Of a stretch of 64,000 bases of DNA, positions 52,971 to 61,994 are shown piece by piece. Made by a program: the position numbers and the translations under genes. The notes beneath the pieces were generated by a model. That model searched no databases, was not told the origin of the DNA, and saw only the letters and a list, made by a program, of their open reading frames with translations. Source of the DNA: Acetitomaculum ruminis DSM 5522 (GTDB lineage Bacteria > Bacillota > Clostridia > Lachnospirales > Lachnospiraceae); assembly GCF_900112085.1 (NCBI RefSeq), contig NZ_FOJY01000010.1, forward strand, positions 60,220 through 124,219, given 5' to 3'. The stretch's first letter is position 1, and the number at the start of each line of letters is the position of its first letter.

Positions 52971-53855
52971 TTACATCTTAACCCGGTTTTCATCGAAATG
53001 TTTTTTCAGGTTCGGAATACCTAAAAATACAGCAACGATTACAGCGGTTAAAAGCTTTAAGTCGTCTGTGTTTAAGCCTAAGCTGATAACAAATTGCATT
53101 ACCAGATAGTAGATAACGCCCCCTATGGCAACAGCCGTAAGTCTTAAGGCGAAGTTTTTAAATAAATTTCCAAAGATAACTTCACCGATTATAACAGCTG
53201 CCAAACCGATAACTATGGCACCCCTGCCCATATTTATATCGGAAAATCCCTGGTATTGGGCTAAAAGTCCTCCTGATAAGGCTACAAGGCCGTTAGATAG
53301 GACAAGTCCCTTGATTTTTGCGGCATTTACATCAATACCATTTGCTCTTGCCATATTAGCATTATTTCCTGTTGCTCTTATGGAATCCCCTATTTCAGTT
53401 CCAAAAAACCAGTAAAGAATTCCTATTATTACGGCTACGGTAATTAATGTAATAATGATAGCTTTTTGTATTGATGTAATACTTACAAGTAAATCAAACT
53501 GGTATATTGACAAAGGCTGGTTGGCTTTTCCCATTATTCTAAGATTAATGGAATATAATGCCAGCTGGGTAAGTATTCCGGCAAGGATGGCCGGTATACT
53601 AAGTCTGGTATGTAAAAAGCCTGTTACCAATCCTGCAAGACAGCCTGCCAAAAAGGCAAGTAATAAGGCTACATATACATTTAAGCCTGCTGTCATTGCC
53701 GTAACTAAAGTTGCTCCCCCTGTTGCCAATGTTCCGTCTACTGTGAGATCTGCCAAATCCAGTACCCTGAAGGTAATATAAACTCCAATGGCCATTATTC
53801 CCCATATTAGCCCCTGACCAATTGCGCCAGGGAATGCGTTAATAAAGGATATCAT
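52971..53855 (-). CDS. ABC importer permease (TrpY/LivH-type)
   Basis: The 294-residue protein has eight to nine hydrophobic helices and the branched-chain-permease-like stretch FRVLDLADLTVDGTLATGG and IRATGNNANMARANGID, the motif contacting the ATPase. It is the second gene, 43 nt after the binding protein. Confidence 0.88.
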   Translation of the reverse strand: MISFINAFPGAIGQGLIWGIMAIGVYITFRVLDLADLTVDGTLATGGATLVTAMTAGLNVYVALLLAFLAGCLAGLVTGFLHTRLSIPAILAGILTQLALYSINLRIMGKANQPLSIYQFDLLVSITSIQKAIIITLITVAVIIGILYWFFGTEIGDSIRATGNNANMARANGIDVNAAKIKGLVLSNGLVALSGGLLAQYQGFSDINMGRGAIVIGLAAVIIGEVIFGNLFKNFALRLTAVAIGGVIYYLVMQFVISLGLNTDDLKLLTAVIVAVFLGIPNLKKHFDENRVKM

Positions 53856-53898
53856 TTCTTGTTAAAACCTCTTTTCCAAATTTCTATATTTATTTATT

Positions 53899-54957
53899 TT
53901 ATGATTCAAAGTCATAAGCTTCGTAATCATCAGGAATTTTGGCATTGTATTTTTCAGCCATATCTTTGTTGTAGTAAGCTACAAGTTCATCTGACTGATA
54001 TATATTCATTTTAGAAATATCTTCACCATTAACTAAAACGTCATAAGCCATTTCTCCTGCCTTGTGTCCGATTTGATAGAAGGAGATTGAGTAGGTGGCT
54101 GTTCCATTGGTGCTTTTAAACAATCCTTCTTCACCGCAGATAATAGGTGTTTTTGCTTCTTCACAGGCTGCACTTATAACTGCTCCGTTTGAAGCGGCTG
54201 TATTATCTGTTGGAATGTATAAAACATCTGATTCTGAAGCGGCTTTTTTAGCTACTGCCTGAACATCATTTGTATCTGAGAATGTGAAATAGGTTACCTC
54301 CACATCAGGATATTTTTCATTAAGAGTCTCCTTTACACCGTCAACCTGGAACTGAGAATTAGCTTCTGCTGAGCAATAAAGACATCCTACCTTTTTTGTA
54401 TCCGGGAATAAAGTCATAATCTGCTCTGCCTGTACATCTAATGGTGCAAGGTCGTTAGAACCTGAAACATTAATACCAGTAGCATCTGTTGAACCCATGT
54501 CTATTCCAAGGGCTGTTCCAAAATCTGTAATGGAGGTTCCGATAACAGGTGTCTGAGCAGTTACGGTAGCAGTAGCAGCTGCCTGAAGTGAAGCAGTAGC
54601 ATTTGCCATAATAAGGTCAACTTTGTCTGAAACAAACTGGTTTGCAATTGTTGTACAGTTTGCAGAATCTCCTGATGCATTTTGAACATCAATATTAAAA
54701 GTAATGTTATTTTCTTTTCCAAGTTCATTTAAAGCATCACTGAAACCTTCGGTTGCAGCATCTAATGCTTCATGCTGTACAAGCTGTAATACACCTATAT
54801 TATATTCTTTTTTGGAATCGCTTTGGCTTGATGATTGAGCCTTTGAATCGGATGTGTCTTTTTTTTGCGAGTCTGACTGAGAACATCCCATTAAAAATGA
54901 TCCGGTAAGGGCGATAACACTAAGCCCTGCAATGATTTTTTTACTAAATTTTTTCAT
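53899..54957 (-). CDS. ABC substrate-binding lipoprotein (TrpX-like)
   Basis: The 352-residue lipoprotein has lipobox LMGC with Cys25, a serine/lysine-rich linker and an ABC_sub_bind-type fold beginning NIGVLQLVQHEALDAA, like TrpX of Streptococcus. TrpXYZ importers take up tryptophan or related aromatics. Linkage to the trp operon (about 7 kb) supports this, but the promoter lacks a T-box and instead carries a CTTTAA repeat. First gene of the three-gene operon. Confidence 0.8.
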   Translation of the reverse strand: MKKFSKKIIAGLSVIALTGSFLMGCSQSDSQKKDTSDSKAQSSSQSDSKKEYNIGVLQLVQHEALDAATEGFSDALNELGKENNITFNIDVQNASGDSANCTTIANQFVSDKVDLIMANATASLQAAATATVTAQTPVIGTSITDFGTALGIDMGSTDATGINVSGSNDLAPLDVQAEQIMTLFPDTKKVGCLYCSAEANSQFQVDGVKETLNEKYPDVEVTYFTFSDTNDVQAVAKKAASESDVLYIPTDNTAASNGAVISAACEEAKTPIICGEEGLFKSTNGTATYSISFYQIGHKAGEMAYDVLVNGEDISKMNIYQSDELVAYYNKDMAEKYNAKIPDDYEAYDFES

Positions 54958-55021
54958 AAATAAAGTACCTTCCCTTTCGTTTTTAATTGCTTATTTTATA
55001 AGCAGTACACTAACATAGTTT

Positions 55022-55056
55022 AAAGCATTAAAGTGAAAAAGTCAATTTTAAAGAAG
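55022..55056 (-). promoter_or_regulatory. promoter of the TrpX-like operon with CTTTAA direct repeat
   Basis: On the minus strand TTGACT, 17 bp, TAAACT. CTTTAATGCTTTAA fills the spacer and matches the dehydrogenase promoter at all but one position over CACTTTAAYGCTTTAA. Confidence 0.7.
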
Positions 55057-55063
55057 GCATTTA

Positions 55064-56011
55064 TCAAACTTTTTTAGCGTCTTCTATGTAGGATTTAATG
55101 ACATTACAAGTATGTGCCATTTGTTCTTTTTCTTTCTCATTAAGGGGAAGCTCAATAATTTCTTCTATACCTTCACGACCTATGATACAAGGCACTCCGC
55201 ATGCCATACCGGAAAATTCGTATTCCCCTTCAAGATAAACTGAAGCCGGAATTACTCTTTTTTCATCATGGAAAATAGCTTTACAGATATCAGCAGCGGC
55301 AGCTCCTATACCAAATTCGGTGGAGCCTTTTCCATTTATAATGTCATAGCCGATAACTCGGGTTCTTTCAAGTATGTATTCTTCCGTAAGATTCTTGTAT
55401 TTTTCAGGTTTTTGCTCCTTAAGGGTTTTGTAGTTTTGACCCCCGATAGTAAGGTTTGAGAAAGGTATAAAGGAGGTATCTCCATGCTCACCAATAGCAC
55501 AAGAGCATACGGATTTTCTATCAATGTCAGATAATTCGGAAACTGTACGTTTAAGTCTTGCTGTATCAAGGCTTGTACCGGTAGAAAAACATCTGAATCT
55601 GTCTAAACCAAGCTCATCTCTAAGATAATTTCCTATTACATCTGCAGGATTTGTAATGGAAACAATAATTCCTTTGTATTCAATCGGTTTAAGATGTGAA
55701 ATAACATCTTTTAACATGATTATGGAATCGGTAAGCATTTGGGGTCTTGTCTGTCCCGGCTTTCTTGGCATTCCAATGGAATTAATTATTATTTGTGCAT
55801 CCTTACAATCCTCATAATCACCCACTTTTATCTTTGTAGTTGATTCTAAAAACAAGCAGGCATCAGCCACATCAAAACAGTTGGATTTGGCTTTAGCCTC
55901 ATCTTTATCAATAAATACGATTTCATCAACAGTTCCCTGAAAACATAATGCCATGGCAACATGGGAACCCACATGTCCGGCACCGATTATAACGACTTTT
56001 CTCTTATCCAT
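55064..56011 (-). CDS. lactate/malate dehydrogenase family protein
   Basis: The 315-residue NAD-dependent 2-hydroxyacid dehydrogenase has the Rossmann loop GAGHVGSHVA, MPRKPGQTR over the substrate loop, NPADVIGNYL, the arginine in LDTARLKR and the catalytic histidine in GEHGDTSF. At the specificity position (Q in lactate, R in malate enzymes, residue 102 in the standard numbering) it has R, which favours oxaloacetate/malate. The overall fold does not settle the substrate. CGAGG precedes the ATG. Confidence 0.8.
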   Translation of the reverse strand: MDKRKVVIIGAGHVGSHVAMALCFQGTVDEIVFIDKDEAKAKSNCFDVADACLFLESTTKIKVGDYEDCKDAQIIINSIGMPRKPGQTRPQMLTDSIIMLKDVISHLKPIEYKGIIVSITNPADVIGNYLRDELGLDRFRCFSTGTSLDTARLKRTVSELSDIDRKSVCSCAIGEHGDTSFIPFSNLTIGGQNYKTLKEQKPEKYKNLTEEYILERTRVIGYDIINGKGSTEFGIGAAAADICKAIFHDEKRVIPASVYLEGEYEFSGMACGVPCIIGREGIEEIIELPLNEKEKEQMAHTCNVIKSYIEDAKKV

Positions 56012-56055
56012 TTTTTAAACCTCGTTTCATTTTTATTCAATGTAAAAATACGTTA

Positions 56056-56098
56056 TTACTATTATACATTAAAGCGTTAAAGTGTCAATGTAAAAATG
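56056..56098 (-). promoter_or_regulatory. promoter of the dehydrogenase gene with CTTTAA direct repeat
   Basis: On the minus strand TTGACA, 16 bp, TATAAT. The spacer is CTTTAACGCTTTAA with flanks matching the TrpX-like promoter 1 kb away. Confidence 0.75.
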
Positions 56099-56305
56099 GG
56101 ATTGAAGTAAAAAATAAACTGTAAAATCAAAAATCATGTATTTGCAATGTACTTCGTCCAGGAAGTCTTGTTTAAATCGAGTAATTTTTGAAGCATCAGG
56201 AACCTTTATTAAAACAAAATTAAAGTTATTTTAATTTAAAAACAATCCGATACATTTTGTGAAAGAATTGTTAATATTTGTTTGCAGAGGATAGGAGGAA
56301 TTGTT

Positions 56306-57139
56306 ATGAGATTAAAAAAACTATTGATTTCTTGCGTTGTTGTTGTATTTGTTTCAGTGATGTCGATTATTGTTTCTAACGCACAAATCATTAAAGAAAC
56401 AGAAAGTAATGACACATTCGAAACTGCTGAAGAGATTGAAGCAAATTATGAAACTGCAGCACAAGTAGCTCGTAATAATATTCCAGGCAGACGTACTATT
56501 AGTGGACAAATTAATGAAAAAGATGCTGATTGGTTTAAAGTGTATTTACATGGAGGAGAACAATATGTAACAGTTAATGGAGAAAAAATGATTATTGAAG
56601 TATATGATTCTAATAAAAAAAGAATTTTATATGAAAAACATACAAAGACAAAACTTGGTGTTACAGCTTTTCCTTTTAAAGCATCTGCAAATGGTTATTA
56701 CTATGTAAAAATATCCATTAATGAAAATGATTCGATAAGTTATAAATTACTTGTTGGTGGTATAACATACGATCGTGCTATCTGTGAAGTTAGCCTAGAT
56801 ACAATAAATATGACAAAGAAACATAACAGTAGTTCTGTGTTTGATTTGGTGGATGAAAAAATTTTGCCAGCAAATGCATTAGTGGACAGTATTTCTATGC
56901 GAGGAATAAGAACAACTGCAGTAAACGATATAAATGTTATCAATAATGTTACTCTTTCTTTAGATAGATATATTTGGAAAAAACAAGAGATAATTTCACG
57001 TAATATCCCTTTAAAGAGTTTGTGGAGAATAGAATATGTTTATTACAAAGATATATCTTTCAATCCATCAATTGAGTTTGTGTATATATACCCTGTAAAA
57101 TCAAGTTGTGTAGATAATGAAATAAAACTTAGAAAATGA
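56306..57139 (+). CDS. secreted protein with PPC-like domain
   Basis: The 277-residue protein has a signal peptide (about 1-29, NAQ) and a domain beginning KETESNDTFETAEEIEAN and GRRTISGQINEKDADWFKV, the PPC (bacterial pre-peptidase C-terminal) signature, with YYYVKISI. The C-terminal half (about 155-277) is not recognised. ATG at 56306 follows AGGAGG. It is the first of two genes with the same 18-nt initiation region; its stop is the next gene's ribosome-binding area. Confidence 0.65.
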   Translation: MRLKKLLISCVVVVFVSVMSIIVSNAQIIKETESNDTFETAEEIEANYETAAQVARNNIPGRRTISGQINEKDADWFKVYLHGGEQYVTVNGEKMIIEVYDSNKKRILYEKHTKTKLGVTAFPFKASANGYYYVKISINENDSISYKLLVGGITYDRAICEVSLDTINMTKKHNSSSVFDLVDEKILPANALVDSISMRGIRTTAVNDINVINNVTLSLDRYIWKKQEIISRNIPLKSLWRIEYVYYKDISFNPSIEFVYIYPVKSSCVDNEIKLRK

Positions 57140-57153
57140 TAGGAGGAATTGTT

Positions 57154-58014
57154 ATGCGTACCATTTTTTCAACAAGTAATACAACCTTGCAGGCAATAGA
57201 TATCTTATTAAGTAAACATAAAATTAAAAATATAAACTTATCCTCCAATAATTCAAAGCTTGATTTGTTTGTAAGACAGGAAAAAAGTGGTTTTGATTTT
57301 GGAGATATTGTATATAAGAAACCTAGAAAACAACCTAAAATGATTTCAAAAAAAACCCTTGATGAAATAAATCTCGATCTAAGAAATATCAAATTTCAAG
57401 ATGATGTAATGGAAGTAAATGGTGTTTTTTTTAAAGCTAATCAAATTCCTAAAATTCGTACACATTTATTAAAAGAAGTAAAAGCTAATGATAATGTAAT
57501 GGATTTTGGAAAAAATAACTGTTTTAGATATACTTCTGATGACGGTAAAGAACATTGTGCATACACTTCTACTAAAGGAATACATATTGTTTATTCAGAA
57601 TATTTAAGGGGTGCACCGAGTGATGATGAATTAAACAGATACCTTAATTTTTGGAACAATATGAATACCGACGACCCTGTTTACATAAATTTATCGTATT
57701 CTGATGCTGAAATAGAAAAGTATTTAAGTGAAGCTGGAATTGAAAAAGGATTTTTTACAGTTAAAATGGGAGACCAGGAAGAAACACAGTTTTATTCATC
57801 AACAAAAACAGCTAATATTATACAAGCAAAATGGAGATATGATATTAAGTATAAATGCCTCACATCGGACAAAAGTTTTCTCAAAGAATTCGAACCCGGT
57901 TCTATAATAAAAATTGGAGGCGTTGATTATGTTGTTAAGGATAATCATACATTAGATGTTCCATATGGTGCAGATATTTACGATATCCAATACCCGAAAA
58001 TTGAGTTGAAGTAA
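57154..58014 (+). CDS. uncharacterised 286-residue protein
   Basis: Not recognised. It lacks a signal peptide and has an N-terminal basic segment FVRQEKSGFDFGDIVYKK, a middle stretch CFRYTSDDGKEHCAYTSTKG and a C-terminal beta-like SIIKIGGVDYVVKDNHTLDVPYG. ATAGGAGGAATTGTTATG precedes it and is identical to the start region of the gene before, suggesting translational coupling and a paired function. A terminator follows. Confidence 0.55.
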   Translation: MRTIFSTSNTTLQAIDILLSKHKIKNINLSSNNSKLDLFVRQEKSGFDFGDIVYKKPRKQPKMISKKTLDEINLDLRNIKFQDDVMEVNGVFFKANQIPKIRTHLLKEVKANDNVMDFGKNNCFRYTSDDGKEHCAYTSTKGIHIVYSEYLRGAPSDDELNRYLNFWNNMNTDDPVYINLSYSDAEIEKYLSEAGIEKGFFTVKMGDQEETQFYSSTKTANIIQAKWRYDIKYKCLTSDKSFLKEFEPGSIIKIGGVDYVVKDNHTLDVPYGADIYDIQYPKIELK

Positions 58015-58019
58015 AATAG

Positions 58020-58068
58020 AAAGCTTAAAAAATAAACCATATTAGTTGGATATTTTTTAAGCTTTTTT
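58020..58068 (+). terminator. intrinsic terminator of the 56306-58014 pair
   Basis: AAAGCTTAAAAAATA pairs perfectly with TATTTTTTAAGCTTT, followed by further T's. Confidence 0.85.
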
Positions 58069-58072
58069 CCTG

Positions 58073-58131
58073 TTGACAATTATACCCCTAGGGGGTATAA
58101 TGCAATTAAAGATATACCGTATGGGGTATAT
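58073..58131 (+). promoter_or_regulatory. metal-regulated promoter with CsoR-type operators
   Basis: TTGACA (58073-58078), exactly 17 bp, TATAAT (58096-58101). TATACCCCTAGGGGGTATA (58081-58099) fills the spacer and is a near-perfect palindrome of the CsoR type; ATATACC...GGGTATAT (58112-58131) is a second site. Repression by metal-free CsoR-family protein would block polymerase. The repressor is not in the window. Confidence 0.8.
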
Positions 58132-58164
58132 TTAATGTAATAATTCTAACAGGAGGTAACTATT

Positions 58165-60222
58165 ATGAAATCTTTATTGGACAGTTTAGAAAAGCTTTTA
58201 GATACAGGCGGAATAAAAAAAGACCTTGTATTTCTTATTGTATCAGGACTTTTTCTTTTAGCAGAAATTTTTAACATTAATCCTTTACCTTTTAATGCAG
58301 CATTTATCACCATAGCATTATGTGGTATCCCGATTATTCTTAACGCACTTATTGGATTGCTTGGAAAATTTGATATAAAGGCGGATGTATTGGTTGCCAT
58401 TGCTATTATAGCTGCTGTGTTTCTTGGAGAATACATTGTTGCAGGAGAAGTATCACTTATTATGCAGCTTGGAAGTCTTTTAGAAGAACTTACAGTTAAT
58501 AAGGCAAGAAGCGGAATTGAAAAACTTGTTAAACTTACTCCCAAAATTGCAAGACGAATTGTAAATGGAAAAGAAGAAATCGTTGATATGGATATGGTAA
58601 AAGAAGGAGATGTTTTAAGAGTTTTACCGGGAGATACTATTTGTGTTGACGGAGAAATAATTTCCGGACAGACATCCATAGACCAGTCGGTTATGACAGG
58701 GGAATCAGTTCCTGTAGATAAAGAAGTGGGAGATATGGTTTATAGCGGAACCATAAATCAATACGGTGCCTTTGAAATGAAGGCTACAAAGGTTGGAAAC
58801 GAAAGCTCCATTCAAAAAATGATTGAACTTGTAAAATCCTCTGATGCCAATAAGGCTGACGTTGTAAGACTAGCTGATAAATGGGCCACCGGGATAGTTC
58901 TTTCAGCATTAACTGTAGCTATAATAACCTATTTTCTTACAAAAGATGTTAACAGAACCCTTACCATTCTTATAGTATTTTGTCCTTGTTCACTGGTACT
59001 TGCCACACCGACAGCCATTATGGCAGCAGTTTCAAATGCTACAAAACACGGCTTTCTGGTTAGAGAGGGAAATGCATTAGAAAGACTTTCTGTGGTATCT
59101 AAGGCAGTTTTTGATAAAACAGGTACCCTAACCTACGGACAACCTGAAGTGGAACATATTGAAAGTCTTGATGATAATTACAGCGAAGATGATATTTTTA
59201 CTCTGGCAGCCATAGCAGAAAATAATTCCGAGCATCCTTTGGGAAAGGCAGTTGTAAAGGCTTATATAGAAAAGAAAAACATTGATATTAAAAAAGCGGA
59301 TAGATTTCAAATGATACCTGGTAGGGGTATAGTTGCAGATTTTGAAGATAAAAAAATCCTTGCCGGAAATCTTAAAATGCTTGAGGAAAACAATATTGAT
59401 ACTACCCTTATTTCTAAAAAGGCTCAAAAATATCTTGATAACAGTGCCACCATTATTTATCTTTGCGTAAATGGTAAAGCTGTAGGTATTATATCCTTAA
59501 TGGATACCATAAAGGAAAATATTGAAAGTACAATGGCTGAAATTGAAGAAAGCAATGTTTTTCCGGTACTTTTAACAGGTGATAATGCAAAAGCAGCCCG
59601 CTTTATAGCTAAAAAATTAAACATTAAGAAATTTATGTCTGATTGTCTTCCAAAGGATAAATTAAGATATATTGAGGAATCTCAGGCATTAGGACATAAG
59701 GTTTGTATGGTTGGTGATGGAATAAATGATGCACCTTCTCTTAAAAAAGCCCATGTAGGTATTGCCATGGGAGCTATGGGAAGTGATATAGCAGTTGATG
59801 CAGCAGATATTGTTCTGGTTCATGATGATATTAGAGAATTACCACATCTTTTGGCACTTTCAAGAAAGATGATGAGAACCATTAAAAGCAATATTACTTT
59901 TTCCATGATACTTAATTTTATTGCTATTTTACTGGCAGTTACAAATGTAATAAATCCGGTAACGGGAGCCCTTGTTCACAATTTAGGCTCATTATTTGTT
60001 ATAATAAATGCCATTTTCCTTTTAAACTGGACCAAGGAAATTGATTTTAGATATTTAAAAGAAAATGAAGATAAGATTTACGATGACATTTCAAATATGG
60101 CTAAGGAAAAAATGCTTACTTCAGCAGTTTCAGAAGTTAATTTAAGAGGCCTTCCTACAAAAAGCAGGATATTGTTTGAAGCAGGCTCACAATCCCATGC
60201 TGTAAATAAAAGATTGTATTAG
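58165..60222 (+). CDS. P1B-type heavy-metal-transporting ATPase
   Basis: The 685-residue ATPase pumps a transition metal across the membrane with ATP. It has TGES near residue 180, CPC in FCPCSLVLATP, the phosphorylation motif DKTGTLT, SEHPLGKAV (HP locus) and GDGINDAP. There is no N-terminal CxxC heavy-metal domain. The last membrane helices read VHNLGSLFVIINAIFLL, which does not match the copper signature I know and is closer to zinc/cadmium-type enzymes. The CsoR-like promoter suggests copper, so the metal remains uncertain. AACAGGAGG precedes the ATG. Confidence 0.85.
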   Translation: MKSLLDSLEKLLDTGGIKKDLVFLIVSGLFLLAEIFNINPLPFNAAFITIALCGIPIILNALIGLLGKFDIKADVLVAIAIIAAVFLGEYIVAGEVSLIMQLGSLLEELTVNKARSGIEKLVKLTPKIARRIVNGKEEIVDMDMVKEGDVLRVLPGDTICVDGEIISGQTSIDQSVMTGESVPVDKEVGDMVYSGTINQYGAFEMKATKVGNESSIQKMIELVKSSDANKADVVRLADKWATGIVLSALTVAIITYFLTKDVNRTLTILIVFCPCSLVLATPTAIMAAVSNATKHGFLVREGNALERLSVVSKAVFDKTGTLTYGQPEVEHIESLDDNYSEDDIFTLAAIAENNSEHPLGKAVVKAYIEKKNIDIKKADRFQMIPGRGIVADFEDKKILAGNLKMLEENNIDTTLISKKAQKYLDNSATIIYLCVNGKAVGIISLMDTIKENIESTMAEIEESNVFPVLLTGDNAKAARFIAKKLNIKKFMSDCLPKDKLRYIEESQALGHKVCMVGDGINDAPSLKKAHVGIAMGAMGSDIAVDAADIVLVHDDIRELPHLLALSRKMMRTIKSNITFSMILNFIAILLAVTNVINPVTGALVHNLGSLFVIINAIFLLNWTKEIDFRYLKENEDKIYDDISNMAKEKMLTSAVSEVNLRGLPTKSRILFEAGSQSHAVNKRLY

Positions 60223-60249
60223 TAAATAAAAGATTTCATAATGGTATTT

Positions 60250-60293
60250 AATCCCCCTATAAGTGTTATCTGACACTTACAGGGGGATTTTTG
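60250..60293 (+). terminator. terminator of the metal ATPase gene
   Basis: AATCCCCCT...AAGTGT and ACACTT...AGGGGGATT form a 17-position stem with two mismatches, then T's. Confidence 0.9.
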
Positions 60294-60378
60294 ACGTTGA
60301 GAAAAATATGCTTAATGCTTATAATTAATTGATGGAATTGATTTAGTATTTATAAGATTGAAAGGAGCTTTGCTTATT

Positions 60379-61845
60379 ATGCCTTGTACAACAGTTTTAG
60401 TAGGAAAAAAAGCAAGTAATGACAATACAACAATGATTGCCAGAACAGATGATGGTTTTTTTGATGTTAAAAAGATAGTTGTAATTGACCCAAAAAAACA
60501 GCCTAAAAAATATAAAGGAGTATTAACCCATGTGGAGGTTGATTTACCGGATAATCCCATGAGATATACTTCTTGTCCCAGCGTTGATAAGAAGGAGGGA
60601 ATATGGGCTGCCACAGGAATAAATGAAGCCAATGTGGGAATGACAGCCACAGAAACTATTACTTCTAATCCAAGAGTTTTGGCAGCGGATCCTTTGGTAG
60701 AACTTCAAAAACCTAAAAAGCGTGGTGAAAAGGAGATTCTCGGTGGAATAGGAGAGGAAGATTTTGTGGTTTTGGTTCTTCCTTATATACATACAGCCAG
60801 ACAGGGAGTAGAAAGATTAGCCTCTTTAATTGAAAAATACGGAACCTGTGAATCAAATGGCATTGCTTTTAATGATGAAAACGAAGTATGGTGGATGGAG
60901 ACTATTGGGGGACATCACTATATTGCAAGAAGAGTAAAAGATGATGAGGTTGTGGTTAATCCAAATCAGTTTGGAATGGATTATTTTGACTTTGAAGATG
61001 CTTTTGGTGCCCAAAAAGAAAATATGTGTTCAGCGGATTTAAAGGAATTTATGGAAAAAAATCATTTAAATCTTAATAAGGAAGGCGAACCTTTTAACCC
61101 TCGTTATGCCTTCGGTTCTCATACCGACTCTGACCATGTTTATAATACTCCAAGAGCCTGGTTTATGGGGCGTTATCTTACTCCTTTTTCCCATAAATGG
61201 GAGGGAGAAAATGCTGAATTTACCCCGGAAAGCGATAAAATTCCATGGTCTTTTGTACCGGATAAAAAGGTGACGGTGGAAGATGTGAAATATATGCTTT
61301 CTTCTTATTATCAGGGAACTGAATTTAATCCTTACCTTAAAGAAGATACTGGTAAAAGGGGAAAATACCGTTCAATAGGTATTAACCGTACCGGGGTTAC
61401 TTCAATTTGTCAGATAAGAAGTGATGTACCTGATGAAATTAAGGGAATAGAGTGGATTTGTTTTGCTTCTACAGCCTTTAATGTGGCACTTCCTCTTTAT
61501 ACAAATACACCTAAAATGCCAAAATATGTCAGTGATGTGACCTTAGATACCTCAACAGAAAATCTCTACTGGTCAGGAAGGCTTATTGAAGCTCTTGCTG
61601 ATGCCAATTATGCTACAGCCATTGCCCATATTGAGCGTTATCAAAGAAAAGTATTTACCAAAGGAAGACAATTAATTCTTGAATACGACAAAAAAATGAT
61701 TGAAAGCAAAGATTTTTCTCTTACACAAAAGGCTAATGAAGATATTTGCAATATGGTAAAAGAAGCCAGTGTTGATACTCTAAATAAGGTTTTAATGAAT
61801 GCCAGTCAGCATATGAAAAATGGTTACAATAGGGCAGATAATTAA
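60379..61845 (+). CDS. C69-family dipeptidase
   Basis: The 488-residue protein starts MPCTTVLVGKKASNDNTTMIARTDDG. Cys3 is the expected nucleophile of the C69/U34 family (PepD-like), exposed after removal of the first residues. It has WWMETIGGHHYIARR and NRTGVTSICQIRSD. It hydrolyses dipeptides in the cytoplasm. ATG at 60379 is chosen because Cys would be near the mature end; AAGGAG lies 12 nt upstream, a longer distance than usual, so TTG at 60370 cannot be excluded. Confidence 0.85.
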   Translation: MPCTTVLVGKKASNDNTTMIARTDDGFFDVKKIVVIDPKKQPKKYKGVLTHVEVDLPDNPMRYTSCPSVDKKEGIWAATGINEANVGMTATETITSNPRVLAADPLVELQKPKKRGEKEILGGIGEEDFVVLVLPYIHTARQGVERLASLIEKYGTCESNGIAFNDENEVWWMETIGGHHYIARRVKDDEVVVNPNQFGMDYFDFEDAFGAQKENMCSADLKEFMEKNHLNLNKEGEPFNPRYAFGSHTDSDHVYNTPRAWFMGRYLTPFSHKWEGENAEFTPESDKIPWSFVPDKKVTVEDVKYMLSSYYQGTEFNPYLKEDTGKRGKYRSIGINRTGVTSICQIRSDVPDEIKGIEWICFASTAFNVALPLYTNTPKMPKYVSDVTLDTSTENLYWSGRLIEALADANYATAIAHIERYQRKVFTKGRQLILEYDKKMIESKDFSLTQKANEDICNMVKEASVDTLNKVLMNASQHMKNGYNRADN

Positions 61846-61855
61846 TTAAGAAAAA

Positions 61856-61933
61856 ACCCCCTCTGACAGGTGGCACAAAGTGCCACTGCTTTCATGAGGA
61901 AGTAGCGAAGCGGATTTAAGAATGTCCGCTTTG
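61856..61933 (+). repeat. partial copy of the structured element
   Basis: Matches the right half of the 158-nt insert: CTCTGACAGG, GTGGCAC-AAA-GTGCCAC, TTCATGAGGAAGTAGCG and AAGCGGA...TCCGCTT ending TTTGC. The left hairpins are missing. It lies between the dipeptidase and phosphoesterase genes, not in a gene. Confidence 0.7.
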
Positions 61934-61994
61934 CTATTGGGTAAAAAATAATAAATGCTAAAATTTGCTTTTAGAAAAAAGGAGAGAAGATAAT

